Below, piece by piece: positions 22,011 to 32,242 of a stretch of DNA of 64,000 nt. A program made the position numbers and the translations under genes. Below the pieces are notes generated by a model. That model ran no database searches. It saw nothing but the letters and a program-made list of their open reading frames with translations, and was not told where the DNA came from. Source of the DNA: Dactylonectria macrodidyma (Eukaryota; Ascomycota; Sordariomycetes; Hypocreales; Nectriaceae); the NCBI GenBank assembly GCA_020744425.1, contig JAGMUV010000056.1, positions 62,001 through 126,000 on the forward strand, read 5' to 3'. Within the stretch, counting starts at the first letter, position 1. The number at the start of each line of letters is the position of its first letter.

Positions 22011-22807
22011 TGCTCCTCGATGTTCGGCCAGTTGCGACTGGAGACGATCCACTTGACACAAGGAGATTCAGATGACTTCTTGACAATCAAGTCGAGAAGT
22101 TCCGGCAGATTCGCCACGCATTCGTCGAGCGCGTCGATGATCAAGAAGGTGCTCTTTAACTTCGGATCTTGCAGAATGTTTGCAAAGATCTCGGCCAAGG
22201 CCACCCATGCATTCACGTCATCGAAGAGGCCTTTGCCCGCGTGGTCATACTTTTTCCGTACGTGCGGGATGAGCGATGGCTGCTGGGCGACAATGAGGTA
22301 GATGAGGCCGCGCAGCACAGCCGTTGCGTTGTTGATGCGCGAGTCGGTGCCCTGGCAGAAGAAGTATGACAAGAGGTTCGTGGTCTCCTTCCTCAACTCG
22401 TTGATAATGCCGCAGAGCAACATGGTCTTGCCCTTGCCAGGATCGCCCTTAATCCAGAGCAGCCGGCTCTGTTCGTCGTTGCGCCATTGTTGGAAATTGG
22501 CGTTGTTGAGAATCCAGCAATACGAGTCTTCTAGCGGGCCGCCCTTGGTCTTCTCGATGCGCGTCTTGTCGCGGGGATCGGTCGATCACAAGTCTGCTAG
22601 GCAGCGGTCTTCTGTTCCGTAGATGTTGTTACCGATTTGGACGCGACTACCCCTGTCGGCGGTGATAGTGTTGGCTGCATTCAAAATGGTCTCATCTCTG
22701 AGACCTGAGCAAAATGCTCCAGGAACTGCATAACGATTAGACTCAGATGGAGCAATCCACTCTAGTACTGACATGGAGCAGGGGTCCTCAGTCTTGTGGG
22801 GAGGCAA
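21944..22807 (-). pseudogene. NACHT NTPase (NLR) fragment
   Basis: Read on minus from 22807: NAANTITADRGSRVQIGNNI, then YGTEDRCLADL, a TGA stop, STDPRDKTRIEKTKGG, LEDSYCWILNNANFQQWR, LLWIKGDPGKGKTMLLCGI (Walker A), TFLIIDALDECVANLPELL (Walker B, DALDEC) and KWIVSSRNWPNIEEQLE (sensor). These are the standard NACHT motifs of fungal STAND proteins. The TGA replaces the Arg usual in 'CLADLR', a CGA-to-TGA change of RIP type. The frame ends shortly after the sensor (AVCGGLGTIC), inside the inverted-repeat arm, so winged-helix and repeat domains are missing. Non-functional. Confidence 0.8.
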
Positions 22808-23389
22808 GTTTAGGACTTGGCCGATGACTTCAGCATGAAGGTCAGGACTCTCATGACATCACAAGTCCAAGGAAATCAGCTTGCGGCGAAATATGATGGA
22901 TGCGACAGCAAAGTCAGACGGCCAGCCGTAAACTTGTTCGCGTGCGTGACACGGCTGCAGACGAGGCGCGTAGCCTACCAATTATCAGCGCCATCTTGTG
23001 ACGGATGCCGCCCGGGACGGCTCAGCGAAAGATGGCTTGGGCAATTCGAAGACGATGCTTGAGGCTCCTTGGGGGCCCCCTCATCTTCATAGAGGACACA
23101 TCAAGCCTTGCATTCATTTAAATCGAAAATGCATTAATAGCAGTTGGTTAAGAAAGTAAAATGGCCATCGAATGTCAATGACAGATGTAGATTCAATTCT
23201 GATGCTCCTACCTCCACCTCTAACTCGCCCTAGTGGGGTCTGCAGAGCAATATGGTAAGAACACAGGGACGTCGAAGTCTGAAAAGGGCATTATTCGGTG
23301 GACATCTTAAGAAATTGCATGCATCTAACTTAACGATATGGTTAATGGTAACCTAGCTAACGTTATTCTTGGGCCTAGCTTCTTGACGG
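22808..23389. other. Spacer inside the inverted repeat, nothing recognised
   Basis: No gene seen. The part from about 23100 is AT-rich and looks mutated. Confidence 0.35.
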
Positions 23390-23449
23390 CATGAAGAATG
23401 AACACCATGGTTACCGAGGGGTACTGCATGGTAATAACCGTGATCAATA

Positions 23450-23743
23450 TTAATGGGCAGGGAATGAAGTCAAAATTTCCGGAAATTCAGTATGGAGTTG
23501 GCTGATCGTCTCAACCTGTTTTCGATACGATCCCAGATGCTCCTTATCTGCCGACGAAGCGTTGGGCCCAGGGATGATACTAATGTCGATTTGCGGATGG
23601 ACATCGCGACGGTGAGTGATCTGAGTTGCGTACCGGGTACAGAGCTCTTGGCCACGGGGAAAGGGGATACCCATCAAACTCTCCAGCAGGTCGAGCTCCT
23701 TCTCGACGCAGGCGCACATGAGGACTCGCGGCGGCCAAGTCAC
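23450..23743 (-). pseudogene. Dynamin-family GTPase fragment lacking its P-loop
   Basis: The frame reads LDLLESLMGIPFPRGQELC, TRYATQITHRRD, IDISIIPGPNASSADKEHL and QLHTEFPEILTS. This matches the region just after the G1 motif of fungal dynamin-like GTPases (LLE-x-L-x-G-(I/L)-PFPR-x-x-x-LCTR-(F/Y)-ATQI). The G1/P-loop GxxxxGKS that should precede LLES is replaced by unrelated residues, and the DxPG motif is not present, so no nucleotide binding is expected. It is a relic of a dynamin-like gene, adjacent to the right inverted-repeat arm. Confidence 0.7.
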
Positions 23744-23904
23744 CGAACTCCGTGCGGTACGACGTGGGCAAGAGCGACATGAGCTGGATGGAGAATGGGG
23801 AACTCTGTTAGCGGAATTGTTAGCTGGAACGGGTCAGCGACGGAGAACACAAACGGCGAATACTCGACGCTGCGGCCTTCCAATTCGGCTCCGTTTGGAG
23901 AATT

Positions 23905-25139
23905 GCCAGCCATCTCCAGGCTGACGAGAGGCGGGTCCCTGGATTGGCGCGATCAGAGACTGCCGTCTGCGGTGGATTGGACACGACACGGTGCAAACAC
24001 TCGCGGTCCACGAGCCAGCAGTCAGACATGATTGGTGAAGGGTGTGACATCGACCTGCCGTAGCACACGAGAACGGTGTTAATTGGGCGAGAGCTGATTC
24101 GCCTGCAAGTACGCGCTTGCCGTTGAGGGACGCCCAGTCACGTTTGCCGCCCCTCCCTTTCCGCCTCTTGTATTCGGCAGGATGATTGGCCACAGAGTGC
24201 TTTGACCTGGTGGCCAGACCGAGAAATGGTTGGCTGGAGGAAGGTGGCGTCGCCAAGTGGCTTTCCAGCCCAGCCTAATCCCGCTCCAGTGATCGACACG
24301 GCGCTTCACTGCCTCCGCCGAATGCGGCTGCAGCCGCATGCCCCCTTTGATCGACCGCACAACAGCTCATCTCATTGGAGGAGCCAATGAAGCATTGTAG
24401 CTCGGGCTGACTTCGTAACAGCCGAAAGGCACTTATCTGCTATCTTGAATGGCTAAATCTGGAGGATGCGGAAGCTGTGGCGCAGCCCGGAAATGTAAGG
24501 ATTGTCGATGCGGACCGTCTCAAGGGTTGTATCTCAATAAGACCGGATGATTTGGACAACATCTGTGCATGGGAGACTTTGCTCCGGATTCGTATCCCAT
24601 AGCTCAATGGATATTGAATAGTGTGGAAAGCTCAAGCTTCACTTTATAAGAACGCGCCTGCTGCCGACGTCATATCCTGCCTACAGGACGGTCATGGCGG
24701 GGAAGATTCAAGCAAGCGAAGACATATGACGACTGCTGGATAACAGACCTTAGCTACAGCACAGTATTGTATGTGCATCCTCCAACGAGACCCAAGATGA
24801 GGGCGACAGGATTGGGATTCAGCCGGTACGGGCAAAGCCAGGCCGAACAGGGCATGGACGCCTGTTGAATTGACGTGGCGGGTGAGGTGCTGGAGCTGAA
24901 CATTACCACAGTAGCCGTCTATTCGTCCACGCAGAAGCTGGAGTGACACAGAGCGCTAAGCCACATTCGTTGCGACAATGCCCCAGTTTGGAAGGGTTGA
25001 ATCCTTACCCAAGCTGGAAAGGTGACAGACACAACAGAACATCGGTGTGTTACATGAAGGGGCAGACGCCGCAGCCGCTGACAAAAGATGGCTTGTGACC
25101 TTCAGCTGACCTCGACCCCGCCCTTCCTGCTCGTTGCAT
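23905..25139 (-). repeat. Right arm of the large imperfect inverted repeat
   Basis: Reverse-complement partner of 21102-22010. It contains additional segments relative to the left arm, notably around 24420-24700 and 24990-25090. A copy of the C-terminal NACHT fragment (reading ...TAVCGGLDT on plus) is recognisable near 23950-23990. Confidence 0.75.
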
Positions 25140-25456
25140 CTCTTCGCCCAGTTTTCCTTTTGCTTCCGCACGACGCTCTGATAACCCGTTCGATCCGCCT
25201 AGGAAGCCTTGTCGATAGCGAACGAAGGCCATACGTCGCTCGCAAAATATCCCCAACTCTCATCTTTGTGGCAGAGTACCAGCCAGGGACCTCCGCATCG
25301 CTAGCTCAGACGTCACAAGCCTCCTCCCCTAGCACTCTTCGAGAATCGCAGCTAAGACGTACGAACCCTCATGAATGAGTAGTTGTATAACAACTCACAA
25401 TGATCGCAGGCAACCGAATCATTTCCCGACCCCCGTCAACCCGGACCTCGATAGAG

Positions 25457-28400
25457 ATGGATCCCCTTAGCGTTATTGCGTCTACAATCGCTGCCGTTCA
25501 AGCCATCTCTTCGACATATAAGACGATCCAACACCTAAGAGGCCTTCCGAATGAGTTTAATGAAGTGAGCCGGAACCTCCCTCTCGCGCAAGACACTCTA
25601 GGTCTGGCCCGTGATCGGCTCCAAGGTCTGGACCTGGATGATTCATCCAAAGAGGCCCTCCAGCCTGTGGTCAGTGGCTGCGAAGAGAAGGCCAAAATGC
25701 TACAAGACATCTTTGAGAAAGTTGAAAAAGGGGCGAAGAGTGCGAAGGACGGATTCGTGCTCGACTTCTATCGCACCTCTCTGCTCCGCTTGGGCAAAGC
25801 ACACCGAGTGGAGACCCTGATGCGGGGCATCTTGAAGGGCTTGGATGCATTGGCTACCAATCAGTTGTTCAAGACGGCAACCCAGAGCCAGATGGCCCAG
25901 CTGAAGGAGGCGATTGATCAGCTGTCGAATGTGGAGTCATCCGTGCCAGACTCGGATTTCGAGAGTGGGACAAACTCTCAGCATATCGCCTCTGGGGGAA
26001 CGGGCTATCAGTCTAACATTACTGGCCAAGATCATAAGATCGCCTCTGGCAGTGGCCATCTGAATATTGTCTCTGGAAGTGGGCACACTATGAACTTCGG
26101 TACGAAATGACAAATTGATAGCTATATTCATTACTAATAGACTAACTTTTCTTGCTCTGAAGTTCATTCTAATGAAGATGACAAGACTCGGAGTCATATC
26201 CTCCAGACCCTCCATACCTCACCGTATCTGGATAGAAAAAACAGGAATCCAGATCGGGTCCCAGGGACGTGTGAGTGGTTCGTAGATCACCGCAACTTTC
26301 AGCAATGGCGAGACAACAAATCAAGAATGCTCTGGGTGTCTGCAAATCCCGGGTCTGGAAAGTCTGTCTTAGCAAAATATCTAGTGGACTCTGAGCTTCA
26401 GACTACGAAATCCAGAACGACCTGCTATTTCTTCTTTAAGGACGACTTCGAGGATCAGAGGAGCGCCAAAAGCGCTCTCAGCTGCATCCTACATCAGCTC
26501 TTCACACAAAGAGAGGACCTATTCTCTGACAAGATTGTCAAGCGGTTCGAAGCGTATAAAGCACATCTTACCAGCTCGCTTGATGAACTCTGGGACGTCC
26601 TGCTTATAACTTCACAGGACAAGAATGCTGGCGAGTTAGTCTGCATCCTTGACGCATTCGACGAATGCGAAGACCAAGAGCAGCTCAAGCTTGCCCACGC
26701 CCTGCGCAAATTCTATAACCCGGAGAGTGACACAAAGAATAACGTCAACTTGAAGTTTCTCGTAACAAGTCGGCCCTACGATAAAATCGGACGGGGCTTC
26801 CAGCCTCTCAATGTTCCGGGGCTGCCTGTCATCCGCCTGAAGGGGGAAAGCGACACGGAGATATCGAAGATTGCCCAAGAGATCGATGTCTATATAGAAC
26901 ATAAGGTTTCGCGGATCCGAGCTGACCTATATCTCAAACCGGACGAGGAACAGCTGCTCCTGCAAGAGCTCCGGCGTGTTCCTAACCAGACATATCTATG
27001 GGTTTATCTCACCCTAGAGTTAATCGAAAGCGACATTAATATCGATAAGACTAAGATACGCGAGGTCACTTCCTCACTCCCACGAACCGTCGATGCCGTG
27101 TACGAGAGGATTCTAGCTAAGAGTAGTAATCCCGAAGAAGCCAAGAAACTCCTACATATTATCGTCGCGGCAGCACGGCCCTTGACTCTGGTAGAAATGG
27201 ACCTCGCGTTAGCTCTTCAAGAAAATCACAAGTCCTATAAAGACCTGGATGGCAGGCCAGAAGAGCGCTTCAGCAGGTATGTCAGAGACCTCTGCGGCCT
27301 CTTCGTAACCATCACAGACTCGAAGATCTATCTCCTTCACCAGACCGCGAAAGAATTCTTGGTCCAGAAACACGATCCGGATCCTCGAGGGGATCACGAC
27401 AATCAGCGCATATGGAAACACTCACTCCAGCCACCAGAGTCCCATCGCATTCTTTGCCAGATCTGTATCCAGTACCTGCTCTTTACTGAGTTTAAGACCC
27501 ACCCTCTAGATGAAAATCTAGACGAAAATCTAGACGAGAAAGTATCCCACTACCTTCGCGATCACGTCTTCCTTGACTACTCTGCTACAAACTGGGCTGC
27601 CCACTTCCGACAATCGGGTGAAGACAATGCAATCATAAAATCACTGCGACGAATCTGTGATGCGAATTCAAACTGTTGTCTGACTTGGTTCAGGATCTAC
27701 TGGGTGCGCACACACACAGGCTTTCCTCAGGATTTCACGACCCTCATGATTGCCTCATATTTCGGACTTGAGCAAATTGTAAAGCTTCAACTTGATACAG
27801 ACGAGGTTGAAGTGGATTCCATAGATGGCACTTATCGGCGTTCGGCGCTCTCTTGGGCTTCAGAGAACGGGTTTGACTGTGTCGTGAAGCTGCTGATCAA
27901 GCGTCCAAAGACTGGCTCCTCCGCCAAACCATCGTTACCGATCAAGCGTCCAAAGACTGGCTCCTCCGCCAAACCATCGTTGCCGAAAGGCGCGGAAGTG
28001 GACGCAAGAGATAGATATGGTCGAACGCCGCTATCATACGCCGCTTGGAATGGTCACATGGCCATCGTACAACGGCTGGTCAAGGCGGGGGCCTGCGTCG
28101 AGTCAAAGGATGAAATTGGAGGGACGCCAATATCCTATGCCATTTGCAGTGGACATGAGGATGTAGCCAGCCGACTAATGAAGGGAGGCCATGTCGACTC
28201 AGTGGACAAGATTAGTCAGGAACTACTCTTGTCCGCTGCCAAGAAGGGAGACGAGGCAGTCGTAAAGCAACTGCTCGACAATGGCGCCGCTACAGAGGTG
28301 GTGGATAGCACTGGCCGGACGCCGCTGTCGTATGCTGCCGAAGGCGGGCACGTGGCCGTTGCGCGGCTGTTGCTAGACAAAGGGGCCGACGTAAATACGA

Positions 28401-30375
28401 AGGAGAGTGCAGACCACACCCCATTAGCTCGCGCGGTCGACAACGGGTCCACGGATATTATCGAGATACTGCTTAAAGGGGGCGCGAAAGTGGAGTGCTC
28501 ATTCATATCCCCTGTGAGTAATCCTGCACTGACCTCGTAGTCGGATCGATAATTAACGGTCTTCTCTCTAGCCGTCGCAGACCGTGAGTGAACCCGATAC
28601 GCTCTGATTTCTCTATTGATGACTAACATCGGCACCTTTGGCTGTTGTAGGATGTGAGTGAACATGATCCGCTCTGATTCCTCTATCGATGACTGATACC
28701 ACCTCCTTTAGCTGTTGCAGCAAGTAAGTGAACGCGATCCGCTCTGATCTCTATCGATGGCTAACACTACTGCCTTTGGCTATTGCAGCCAGTAAGTGAA
28801 CACGATCCGCTCTGATCTCTATCAATGACTGACACAGCTGCCTTTTGCTATTGTAGTTTGTAAGTGAACATGACCCGCTCTGATCTCTATCGATGGCTAA
28901 TACTACTGCCTTTGGCTATTGCAGCGAGTAAGTGAACACGATCCGCTCTGATCTCTATCAATTACTTACACAGCTGCCTTTGGCTATTGTAGTTTGTAAG
29001 TGAATATGATCTGCTCTGGTCTCTATCGATGCTAATACAGCCACCTTTGGCTGTTGTAGTCCGTAAGTAAATATAATCCGCTCTAATCTCTATTGATTGC
29101 TGACACTACCGCTTTTGGCGGTTATAGATTGTAAGTGAACATGATCCGCTCTGATCTCTATTAATGACTGATGCTGCTGCTCTTGGTTATTGTAGGAGGT
29201 AGGTGAACATGATCCGCTCTGATCTCTATCGATGGCTAACACTACTGCCTTTGGCTATTGCAGCGAGTAAGTGAACACGATCCGCTCTGATCTCTATCAA
29301 TGACTGACACAGCCGCCTTTGGCTGTTACAGCAAGTAAGTGAACATGATCCGCTCTGATCTTTATTGAAAGCTGATACAGCCGCCTTTGGCTATTGTAGT
29401 TTGTAAGTGAATATGATCTGCTCTAATCTCAATCGATAGCTAATATCACCGCCTTTGGCTGTTGTAGATTGTAAGTGAACATAATCCGCTCTGATCTCGA
29501 TCGATGGCTGACACAGCCGCCTTTAACTTTTATAGGAGGTAGGTGAACATGATCCGCTCTGATCTCTATCGATGGCTGACACAGCTGCTTTTGGCTATTG
29601 TAGTTTGTAAGTGAACATGATCCGCTCTGATCTCGATCGATGGCTGACACATCTGCTTTTGGCTATTGTAGTTTGTAAGTAAATATAATCTGCTCTAATC
29701 TCTATCGATGGCTAAAACCGCTGCCTTTGGCTGTAATAGATTGTAAGTGAACGTAATCCGCTCTGATCTCGATCGATGGCTAACACTACTGCCTTTGGCT
29801 GTTGCAGTCAGTAAGTGAACATGATCCGCTCTGATCTCTATTGATGGCTGATACTGCTGCTTTTGGCTATTGTAGAATGTAAGTGAACATGATCCGCTCT
29901 GATCTCTATCGATGGCTGACACAGCCGCCTTTGGCTGTTGCAGCGAGTAAGTGAACATGATCCGCTCTGATTTCTCTATCGATGACTGACATCGTCGCTT
30001 TTGGCTGTTGTAGCGTGTAAGCGAACAGTCCAAACTTGAGATCATCTGGTTTTGTGCAATTCATGCGCTAATGTTGTCCTCTTTTCTATTCTAGCGTGTG
30101 AGTGAACCCGATCGAATCTGAATTGATTTCTTTACTAACACGATCGTCAGTCGCCGCTATTGCGGGCAGTGGAGAATGAAAACCGTAGCGTGGTAGAGCT
30201 ACTACTCAAGTATGGTGCTCGGCCGGATTCCCTTGGCGATAGCCCTTGCACTTGCACGCCACTGTTTTTGGCAAAATTGCTTCGTAGCCGCACCATCGTC
30301 CAGATGCTGGAATCTCCTGTGCGACCTCGTAAGGCCATCGAAATTAGCACGGCCGAACGATGCTCCGTCTGCTAA
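25457..30375 (+). CDS. SesA-NACHT-ankyrin NLR with a one-codon microexon array
   Basis: Start chosen at MDPLSVIASTIAAVQAIS (25457), the usual SesA/NACHT_N start; an upstream in-frame ATG at 25400 exists. Exon 1 is 25457-26099; the intron 26100-26162 is required because the frame otherwise stops at 26108; exon 2 is 26163-28513. SesA covers residues 1 to about 150, then a Gly/Ser/His-rich linker (about 180-212). NACHT: ANPGSGKSVLAKYL (about 276), LVCILDAFDECED (about 375) and LKFLVTSRPYD. Ankyrin repeats run from about 740 (RSALSWASENG, RTPLSYAAWNGH, RTPLSYAAEGGH, HTPLARAVDNG). Exon 2 ends phase 0 in mid-ankyrin; the domain resumes at 30151 (SPLLRAVENENRSVVELLL). The 1637 nt between are 24 intron-like units and 23 triplets. 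Length is about 1072 residues with no triplets and about 1095 with all. Likely a cytosolic STAND sensor; ligand unknown. Confidence 0.85.
27896..27985 (+). repeat. Perfect-period 45-bp tandem duplication in the ankyrin region
   Basis: Two 45-bp units (27896-27940 and 27941-27985) each encode IKRPKTGSSAKPSLP and differ by one base near the end. The duplication is in frame and lengthens a loop between two ankyrin repeats. Confidence 0.9.
28514..30150 (+). repeat. Tandem array of 24 intron-like units separated by 23 exact 3-nt exons
   Basis: Triplets start at 28581, 28651, 28721, 28789, 28857, 28925, 28993, 29060, 29128, then every 68 nt to 29944, then 30014 and 30095. Intron-like units are mostly exactly 65 nt (range among internal units 64-78; last 53). 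Each begins GTAAGT, GTGAGT, GTAGGT or GTAAGC, usually followed by GAAC, carries CTAAC/CTGAC/CTGAT/CTAAT-type branch sites about 25 nt from the end, and closes with TTTGGCTATTGTAG or a variant. All 24 donors and 24 acceptors are intact. Triplets: TTT five times, CGA and ATT three times each, CAA, GAG and CGT twice each, and ACC, GAT, CCA, TCC, TCA and AAT once; none is a stop. The first intron may instead end at 28571, giving a 12-nt first exon. Either way all frames are kept. Confidence 0.92.
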
Positions 30376-30882
30376 CAGTAGATCAAGTCCACTGATCCAA
30401 CCGCGACTGCCTGGCAAGCCTAGCAGCGAGGCCAACCACGCCGCTCTCGAGGTGGGGCGGCGATGGAGTTCTTATGCTCTATTCGATTGCTTCGGCGTAA
30501 GAAGTCAAGCAACATGTGAGTTTTCTAGCCACAAACACGCCATTTGACGTAGCGATTATGATGCTAATCGATGTTAAAGGCGCCGAGGAAGCCATACTTA
30601 CCAGGAAGACGCTGCTGGATTTTTTTTGTCACGCCAAGCCTTACCCGTCGCCATAGAGAGGGCCCGGAGGGGAGCTATCTTTAAAAGGGGCTTACGTTGG
30701 CACCAGTTGCTCGCTCTAATTAGATAAAAGTATACACTCGCCCAATGACGGACTGACATTGAATAGGTTGGAAGGAAGCGATGGGGTCAATGTAGGAGAT
30801 GATAAGGCGAGAACTGTTGATTCTATTGCTTGATCCTCGTGGCATGTAGAGTTAATCTGAAGTGCCTGACCGAACTGACGTG
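30376..30882. other. Intergenic, nothing recognised
   Basis: Downstream flank of the SesA-NACHT-ankyrin gene. Plus-strand frames through here are short and carry no motif. A run of eight T occurs near 30620. Confidence 0.35.
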
Positions 30883-31493
30883 TCAAGCAAGAACAACGTC
30901 CAACCCACGTGCTCTGATTCTCTCCCTGAGTAGCGGACTCAGTAGCCTCTCATCCACCCAAGTGTCCACCTTCTGGGGGCGGCCATGCCAATGCAACAGA
31001 TATTGACGCCTCCCGGCTCTTGGTCGAGTTGCCAAAACGTCCACCCCGGCATCAAAACCTGGATACGCTGCCTCAAATTTACTGAGCATCTGTTTGTCCA
31101 GAAATTGTTTCCTTGGCTTCCAGGTAGCGGGCCAGTGGTCGTGGTAACACCAGGCCACTCTACCAAGAAGATGTGCTTCCCTCACCGAGCAAGCTAGCAA
31201 TCCATCTGGTGAACGTCGGCGTCATGATTTGTGTCATCTGGCTGGCTGGGCTGTCCAAGTATGCTCTCCGTGGGCATCTCAGATCGCTCTCTTCTGGCTC
31301 TAAGTCTCGGATGCTGGATTTTCTTCCATGATCTGTGGCGTTTTGTTGCCGGTTGATCTTGGGAAGCATGTGTTTTACACGCAATGGCCCAAGGAAACTG
31401 TAGTTGGAACGCCGCTGTGCCATTGTCTCGGACGCACTTGAGGACGGCATCGGAAAGTGGCCATTCCTCGTAGCTTGCGATGGCAGGATGCAT
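30883..31493 (-). pseudogene. Relic encoding a chromodomain-like segment
   Basis: Two minus-strand frames lie end to end. The upstream one has YEEWPLSDAVLKCV and FQLQFPWAIA. The downstream one ends with RQYLLHWHGRPQKVDTWVDE, which fits the chromodomain pattern (QYLV-W-G-P...TW...E), and LLSPLLRERI. Chromodomains occur at the C-terminus of many gypsy-type integrases and in some fungal chromatin proteins. The 'EEWPLSDAVLKRV' motif recurs in fungal hypothetical proteins as I remember them. Frames are shifted relative to each other, so it is probably broken. The parent family is uncertain. Confidence 0.4.
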
Positions 31494-31499
31494 AGGCCC

Positions 31500-31565
31500 C
31501 TTAGAACTTCATGATTGTCGACTTGCCAACACCTGGCTTGCCACTAGTTCGATATCTTTGAAAGA
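31500..31565 (-). pseudogene. Isolated NACHT P-loop relic
   Basis: Minus-strand reading gives SGKPGVGKSTIMKF followed by TAA. This is the Walker A segment typical of fungal NACHT proteins (SGKPGSGKSTLMKF). Nothing else of the domain is visible around it. Confidence 0.5.
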
Positions 31566-32242
31566 GGGGTTTCGGCTTTCGATTTTGTTTGGCAATCACC
31601 ACCGCAAGCTACGGCTTATGACGTAAAATGCAATCAAATGTAATGAGGGAACCGCAGGCGAGTCTTTGAGCCAGGTCATGATTAAGCTTTCCGCCATTCG
31701 ATATCTCGGACGTGAGAATGACGCGATGCCATCGTGAAGTTCATTATATCTAAGGACGAGTGCCCGGCATGAACCTCTTCATTTTGGCTTAAACATGCTA
31801 ATCATAAGATACATCCTAACGGACCAAGTACCTATAACATGCCTACAGCTCTGATTGAGCGCCTGGATAGTAGTTGTTGAGGCCGTATGACTAAGATGGT
31901 CCGATCTGCTAGTGGCTGGGATGTGGATACTATGTAAGGAGCTGTGCTCCTTACAGACATATGTAACTTAGACCTTTCAACATAACCTGCAACCTTTTTG
32001 CTTCATCAGTAGTTTCCTCCATAAACGTCATCTGTGCCATTACATTTCAAGTTGCCCCTCAACCCCCGCTTTTGATGACGCGGCGATGATCAGTGGGGTC
32101 AGCTGCACTGGTTAGTCTAGGTCACCTAATTACCCGATAGCCAGCCCCAGTTGAAGCGTTGCAGAATTGGACTGAGCCTGGGCGATGGACAAAACGAAAC
32201 CATTACTACAATGCTCTACCTTGACGCCTTAGGGCTGAAGGC
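31566..32242. other. Intergenic, nothing recognised
   Basis: AT-rich in the middle. The last 200 bases may contain the promoter of the deaminase-like gene at 32243. Confidence 0.35.

Noticed and set aside
29429..30045. Minus-strand ORFs with repeated 'SSGSCSL/RSERIMFTY' text across the array
   Set aside because: They are the reverse reading of the 68-bp repeat unit in shifting frames; the plus-strand intron signals and flanking ankyrin exons explain the sequence better.
28514..30150. CRISPR array or plain minisatellite
   Set aside because: Spacers of 3 nt are far too short for CRISPR and the genome is eukaryotic. A plain minisatellite would not be expected to keep GT...AG intact in all 24 units and phase 0 at both borders.
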